Positions 6,964-8,790 of a DNA stretch of 8,790 nucleotides are shown piece by piece. Source of the stretch: an uncultured Sphingopyxis sp. GTDB lineage: Bacteria > Pseudomonadota > Alphaproteobacteria > Sphingomonadales > Sphingomonadaceae. Position 1 is the first letter of the stretch; every line of letters starts with the position of its first letter. A program made the position numbers and the translations under genes. The notes under the pieces were generated by a model. It had not been told where the DNA came from and did not search any database. It saw nothing but the letters and a program-made list of their open reading frames with translations. The stretch covers positions 1 to 8,790 of the forward strand of contig CALFXW010000134.1 in NCBI GenBank assembly GCA_937957805.1, in the 5' to 3' direction.

Positions 6964-7017
6964 GACCCGCACCCTAGGGATGGAATGCCCCGCTGTGCAA
7001 GGGGCAAAAAATCCCCT
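6956..7017. promoter_or_regulatory. Palindrome-dense divergent ggt/queH control region
   Basis: Only 54 bases separate the two divergent start codons. The stretch contains CGGGTCATGACCCG (6956-6969, a perfect palindrome over the ggt start codon), CCCTAGGG (6972-6979), the hairpin TGCCCC / GGGGCA (6986-6991 with 7001-7006), and AGGGG / CCCCT (7000-7004 with 7013-7017). The last two share the same G-run and are mutually exclusive in a queH leader RNA. No clear sigma-70 promoter was found for either gene; those promoters probably overlap the coding ends. Confidence 0.4.
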
Positions 7018-7707
7018 ATGGCCGCGCGCATGACCGAATTTGTCCGCCCGATATTGACCCTGCCGACCAGCGATATTGCCGGTGACGCGCCGCAAAAATT
7101 GCTGCTGCACAGTTGTTGTGCGCCCTGTTCCGGTGAAGTGATGGAGGCGATGAGCGCGAGCGGCATCGATTACACCATTTTTTTCTATAACCCCAACATC
7201 CACCCCAAAGAGGAATATCTGCTGCGCAAGGAGGAGAATATCCGCTTTGCGCAGGCGCATGGCGTCCCCTTTGTCGATGCCGATTATGACAGCGCCAATT
7301 GGTTCAAACGCGCCAAGGGGATGGAATGGGAACCCGAACGCGGCATCCGTTGCACCATGTGTTTTGACATGCGTTTTGAACGCACCGCGCTTTATGCCCA
7401 TGAAAATGGCTTTCCGATCATCACATCATCGCTGGGCATTTCGCGCTGGAAAAATATGGCGCAAATCAATGATTGCGGTGAACGGGCGGCGAGCCATTAC
7501 CCCGGCATCAAATATTGGACATTCAACTGGCGCAAGGGCGGCGGGGCCGCACGGATGATCGAAATTTCCAAGCGCGAACATTTTTACCAGCAGGAATATT
7601 GCGGCTGCGTCTATTCGCTGCGCGACACCAATGCCCACCGCGTGGCGCAGGGGCGCGAAGAAATCCGTATCGGTGAAAAATATTATGGCGATGAAGAGGA
7701 GGGTTAG
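7018..7707 (+). CDS. queH: Epoxyqueuosine reductase QueH
   Basis: A 229-residue cytoplasmic enzyme of the former DUF208 family. It reduces epoxyqueuosine to queuosine at the wobble position of GUN-anticodon tRNAs and is the non-homologous counterpart of the cobalamin-dependent QueG. The family cysteine motifs are all present: LLHSCCAPCSGEV (29-41; Cys33, Cys34, Cys37), RCTMCFDMR (111-119; Cys112, Cys115) and EYCGCVYSLRD (193-203; Cys195, Cys197). Some of these bind the iron-sulfur cluster and an adjacent metal. FFYNPNIHP (55-63) and TSSLGISRWKN (136-146) are also typical. The C terminus is acidic (DEEEG). The start is ATG 7018, with ATG 7030 possible. AAGGGG about 13 bases upstream of 7018 is a rather distant Shine-Dalgarno and is buried in potential hairpins. 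It is divergent from ggt and no other queuosine gene is nearby. Confidence 0.95.
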   Translation: MAARMTEFVRPILTLPTSDIAGDAPQKLLLHSCCAPCSGEVMEAMSASGIDYTIFFYNPNIHPKEEYLLRKEENIRFAQAHGVPFVDADYDSANWFKRAKGMEWEPERGIRCTMCFDMRFERTALYAHENGFPIITSSLGISRWKNMAQINDCGERAASHYPGIKYWTFNWRKGGGAARMIEISKREHFYQQEYCGCVYSLRDTNAHRVAQGREEIRIGEKYYGDEEEG

Positions 7708-7717
7708 GTTTTTCGTG

Positions 7718-7743
7718 CGAAATTCGCGAAATTGCGAATTTCG
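7718..7743. promoter_or_regulatory. Perfect 10-6-10 AT-containing palindrome upstream of the metal-efflux genes
   Basis: CGAAATTCGC (7718-7727) and its exact reverse complement GCGAATTTCG (7734-7743) flank GAAATT. The unit GCGAAATT also occurs twice in tandem nine bases apart (7717 and 7726), so the site has both direct and inverted symmetry. It lies just after queH and about 60 bases before the small exported-protein gene. It lacks a T-run, so an operator for a regulator of the downstream operon is more likely than a terminator. The regulator is unknown. Confidence 0.4.
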
Positions 7744-7803
7744 GCGCCGTACCAGCCCGAAACGATAGGTTCGGATCAGATCCTTGCCGTCCGCACCCTT
7801 CCC

Positions 7804-8142
7804 ATGCTAGCGCGGCGCGCGATGCGGCGATTGCTCCTCACCCTTGGTTTATTTTTCGCGCTTTTGGGCGCCAGCCTGCATGTCGAGGCGGCGGAGCATC
7901 CATGGGCTGAAAGCGCCGCCAGCCAGATGGCGCATCAGGCCGATGGCGACAGCCAGGATGGCGAACACCAAAAATCCGCCGACCATGGCAGCCTGTGCCA
8001 CCATCATTGCCCCAATGCCGCGCTGGATGCTGTGCGCGACGCGATGCCATTGGCGCTGGCGGCGATGCGCCCCTTTGCCAGCGGCACCATGCCGCTCGGC
8101 AACTATAATCCGCGCCCGCCGGTCGAACCGCCCGCCGCCTGA
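7804..8142 (+). CDS. Small exported His/Cys-rich protein ahead of czcC (CzcI-like position)
   Basis: A 112-residue protein (106 if it starts at the second ATG, 7822). A signal peptide is clear: MRRLLLTLGLFFALLGASLH, then VEA|AE as the probable cleavage point. The mature part is small, with dispersed His (EHPW, AHQ, EHQ, DHG) and a striking CHHHC motif (residues 59-63 counted from the second ATG), then a Pro-rich tail. These are potential soft-metal ligands. It sits 69 bases upstream of a CzcC-type gene on the same strand, the position held by CzcI-like small periplasmic proteins in heavy-metal RND operons. A metal-sensing or metal-binding role in the periplasm is inferred from composition and context, not from a recognised domain. 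No strong ribosome binding site precedes either ATG, so the start is uncertain. Confidence 0.7.
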   Translation: MLARRAMRRLLLTLGLFFALLGASLHVEAAEHPWAESAASQMAHQADGDSQDGEHQKSADHGSLCHHHCPNAALDAVRDAMPLALAAMRPFASGTMPLGNYNPRPPVEPPAA

Positions 8143-8211
8143 TTTTGCGCCGTCGGCGCGTGACGAGCCTGTCGCGCCGCCCCTACGTCCCCGCAATTTC
8201 AGGATTTTTCC

Positions 8212-8790
8212 ATGCACCGCCCAATTTGGGGTGCGGCCATTTTGGTCGCCCTTTGGTCGAGCAGCGCCGCTGCGGAACCGATCACGCTCGATGCGGCCAT
8301 TGCCCGCGCGCTCGCCGTTGCGCCCGAAAATCAGATTGGCATTGCCGCTGGCGATGCCGCGCGCGCAGGCGTTATCACCGCCGCCACCCGCCCATTGGGT
8401 GAGGTGACGGTAGAGGCTGAAAATGCCATTGGATCGGGTGCCTATTCGCGCTTTAATCAGGCCGAAATCACCGCCAGCTACAGCCAGCCGATTGAAAATG
8501 GCGCCCGGCGCGCCGCGCGCATATCATTGGCAGAACGGCAGGGGGATGTCGCCGCCGCCGCCGCCCTGACCCGGCGGCTCGATGTCGCAGCAGCGGTTGA
8601 GCGCGCATTTATCGACGTGCAAATCGCCGATGCGGCCTTGCAGATTGCCACCGCGCGTCTGGCCCAAGAAGAAGCGTTGCGCACCGAGGCCATCCGCCGC
8701 GTGCGCGGCTATAAAGACCCGCTGTTCGTCGAAACCGCTGCCAATGGTCGGGTGGCACAGGCAGGGTTGGCACGCGATGAAGCGAGATCG
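8212..8790 (+). CDS. czcC: CzcC/CusC-type outer-membrane efflux protein, N-terminal part (open at the right edge)
   Basis: The first 193 residues of a TolC-fold outer-membrane channel of a heavy-metal RND efflux system. A Sec signal peptide (WGAAILVALWSSSAAAEP, about 6-23) is followed by the typical opening ITLDAAIARALAVAPE (24-39). Next come the family blocks EVTVEAENAIGSG (64-76) and ASYSQPIENGARRAARISLA (88-107), characteristic of CzcC-like proteins, and then long Ala-rich alpha-helical coil. AGGA seven bases before ATG 8212 is a good ribosome binding site. The frame is open to the window end, where the gene is cut at less than half its usual length of about 400 residues. The expected neighbours downstream are the CzcB and CzcA counterparts. 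The metal (Co/Zn/Cd or Cu/Ag) cannot be decided from this part. Confidence 0.88.
   Translation, partial: MHRPIWGAAILVALWSSSAAAEPITLDAAIARALAVAPENQIGIAAGDAARAGVITAATRPLGEVTVEAENAIGSGAYSRFNQAEITASYSQPIENGARRAARISLAERQGDVAAAAALTRRLDVAAAVERAFIDVQIADAALQIATARLAQEEALRTEAIRRVRGYKDPLFVETAANGRVAQAGLARDEARS

Noticed and set aside
5323..7017. Long plus-strand open frame antisense to ggt, continuous with queH
   Set aside because: Its translation upstream of 7018 is Arg/His-rich with no domain, while the opposite strand encodes a complete gamma-glutamyltransferase. Queuosine-reductase homology begins only after 7018. It is a GC-rich shadow frame.
6964..7401. N-terminal extension of ggt to 7401
   Set aside because: The added 146 residues are antisense to the conserved queH coding region, and a clean signal peptide starts at 6963.
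7718..7743. Intrinsic terminator of queH
   Set aside because: The hairpin is strong but no T-run follows it on either strand, so it was kept as a possible operator.
1..8790. CRISPR array, tRNA/rRNA gene, insertion sequence or prophage
   Set aside because: No regularly spaced repeats, cloverleaf-like sequence, transposase or integrase motifs were seen on either strand.

Overview
The window looks like chromosomal DNA of a GC-rich alphaproteobacterium, most likely a sphingomonad (Sphingopyxis/Sphingorhabdus type). This is an inference from base composition and codon use, from the gene families present (CzcC-type efflux, QueH, a COG2907/DUF1365/CFA-like cluster), and from GC-rich palindromic repeats between genes. 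No rRNA, tRNA, CRISPR array, transposase or phage gene was seen.

Layout. (1) Positions 1-476, minus strand: the N-terminal third or less of a copper-exporting P-type ATPase (copA), running off the left edge. A 21-bp perfect palindrome with the CueR-operator sequence sits just upstream in a 73-bp gap. (2) Positions 550-2691, minus strand: a two-gene unit, an FAD-binding amine-oxidase-like protein (COG2907) followed by a DUF1365 protein. (3) Positions 2692-2814: a divergent promoter region with facing TGATCC boxes, the -35 signature of RpoE/ChrR-type ECF sigma factors. (4) Positions 2815-3843, plus strand: a CFA-synthase/coclaurine-N-methyltransferase-like methyltransferase. With the flavoprotein and DUF1365 gene it forms a set known from proteobacterial singlet-oxygen/photo-oxidative stress regulons that act on membrane lipids. 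(5) Positions 3954-4721, plus strand: an SDR-fold protein that keeps the dinucleotide-binding motif but has lost the catalytic Tyr and the usual Asn. (6) Positions 4722-5181: a convergent gap with at least four different hairpin-forming repeat elements. (7) Positions 5182-6963, minus strand: an exported gamma-glutamyltransferase. (8) Positions 7018-7707, plus strand: queH, the last step of queuosine synthesis. It is divergent from ggt, and the 54-bp gap is almost entirely palindromic. (9) Positions 7804-8790, plus strand: a small exported His/Cys protein and then the start of a CzcC-type outer-membrane efflux gene, open at the right edge. This is the head of a probable heavy-metal RND efflux operon, preceded by a 10-6-10 palindrome.

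Metal efflux genes lie at both ends (CopA for cytoplasmic Cu(I) export, CzcC-type for export across the outer membrane), with lipid/oxidative-stress, glutathione-catabolism and tRNA-modification genes between them. The most interesting signals are the intact CueR-type promoter, the shared TGATCC promoter region of the lipid-modification cluster, the SDR lacking its catalytic Tyr, and the competing hairpins ahead of queH. None of these amounts to a wholly new system on sequence alone.
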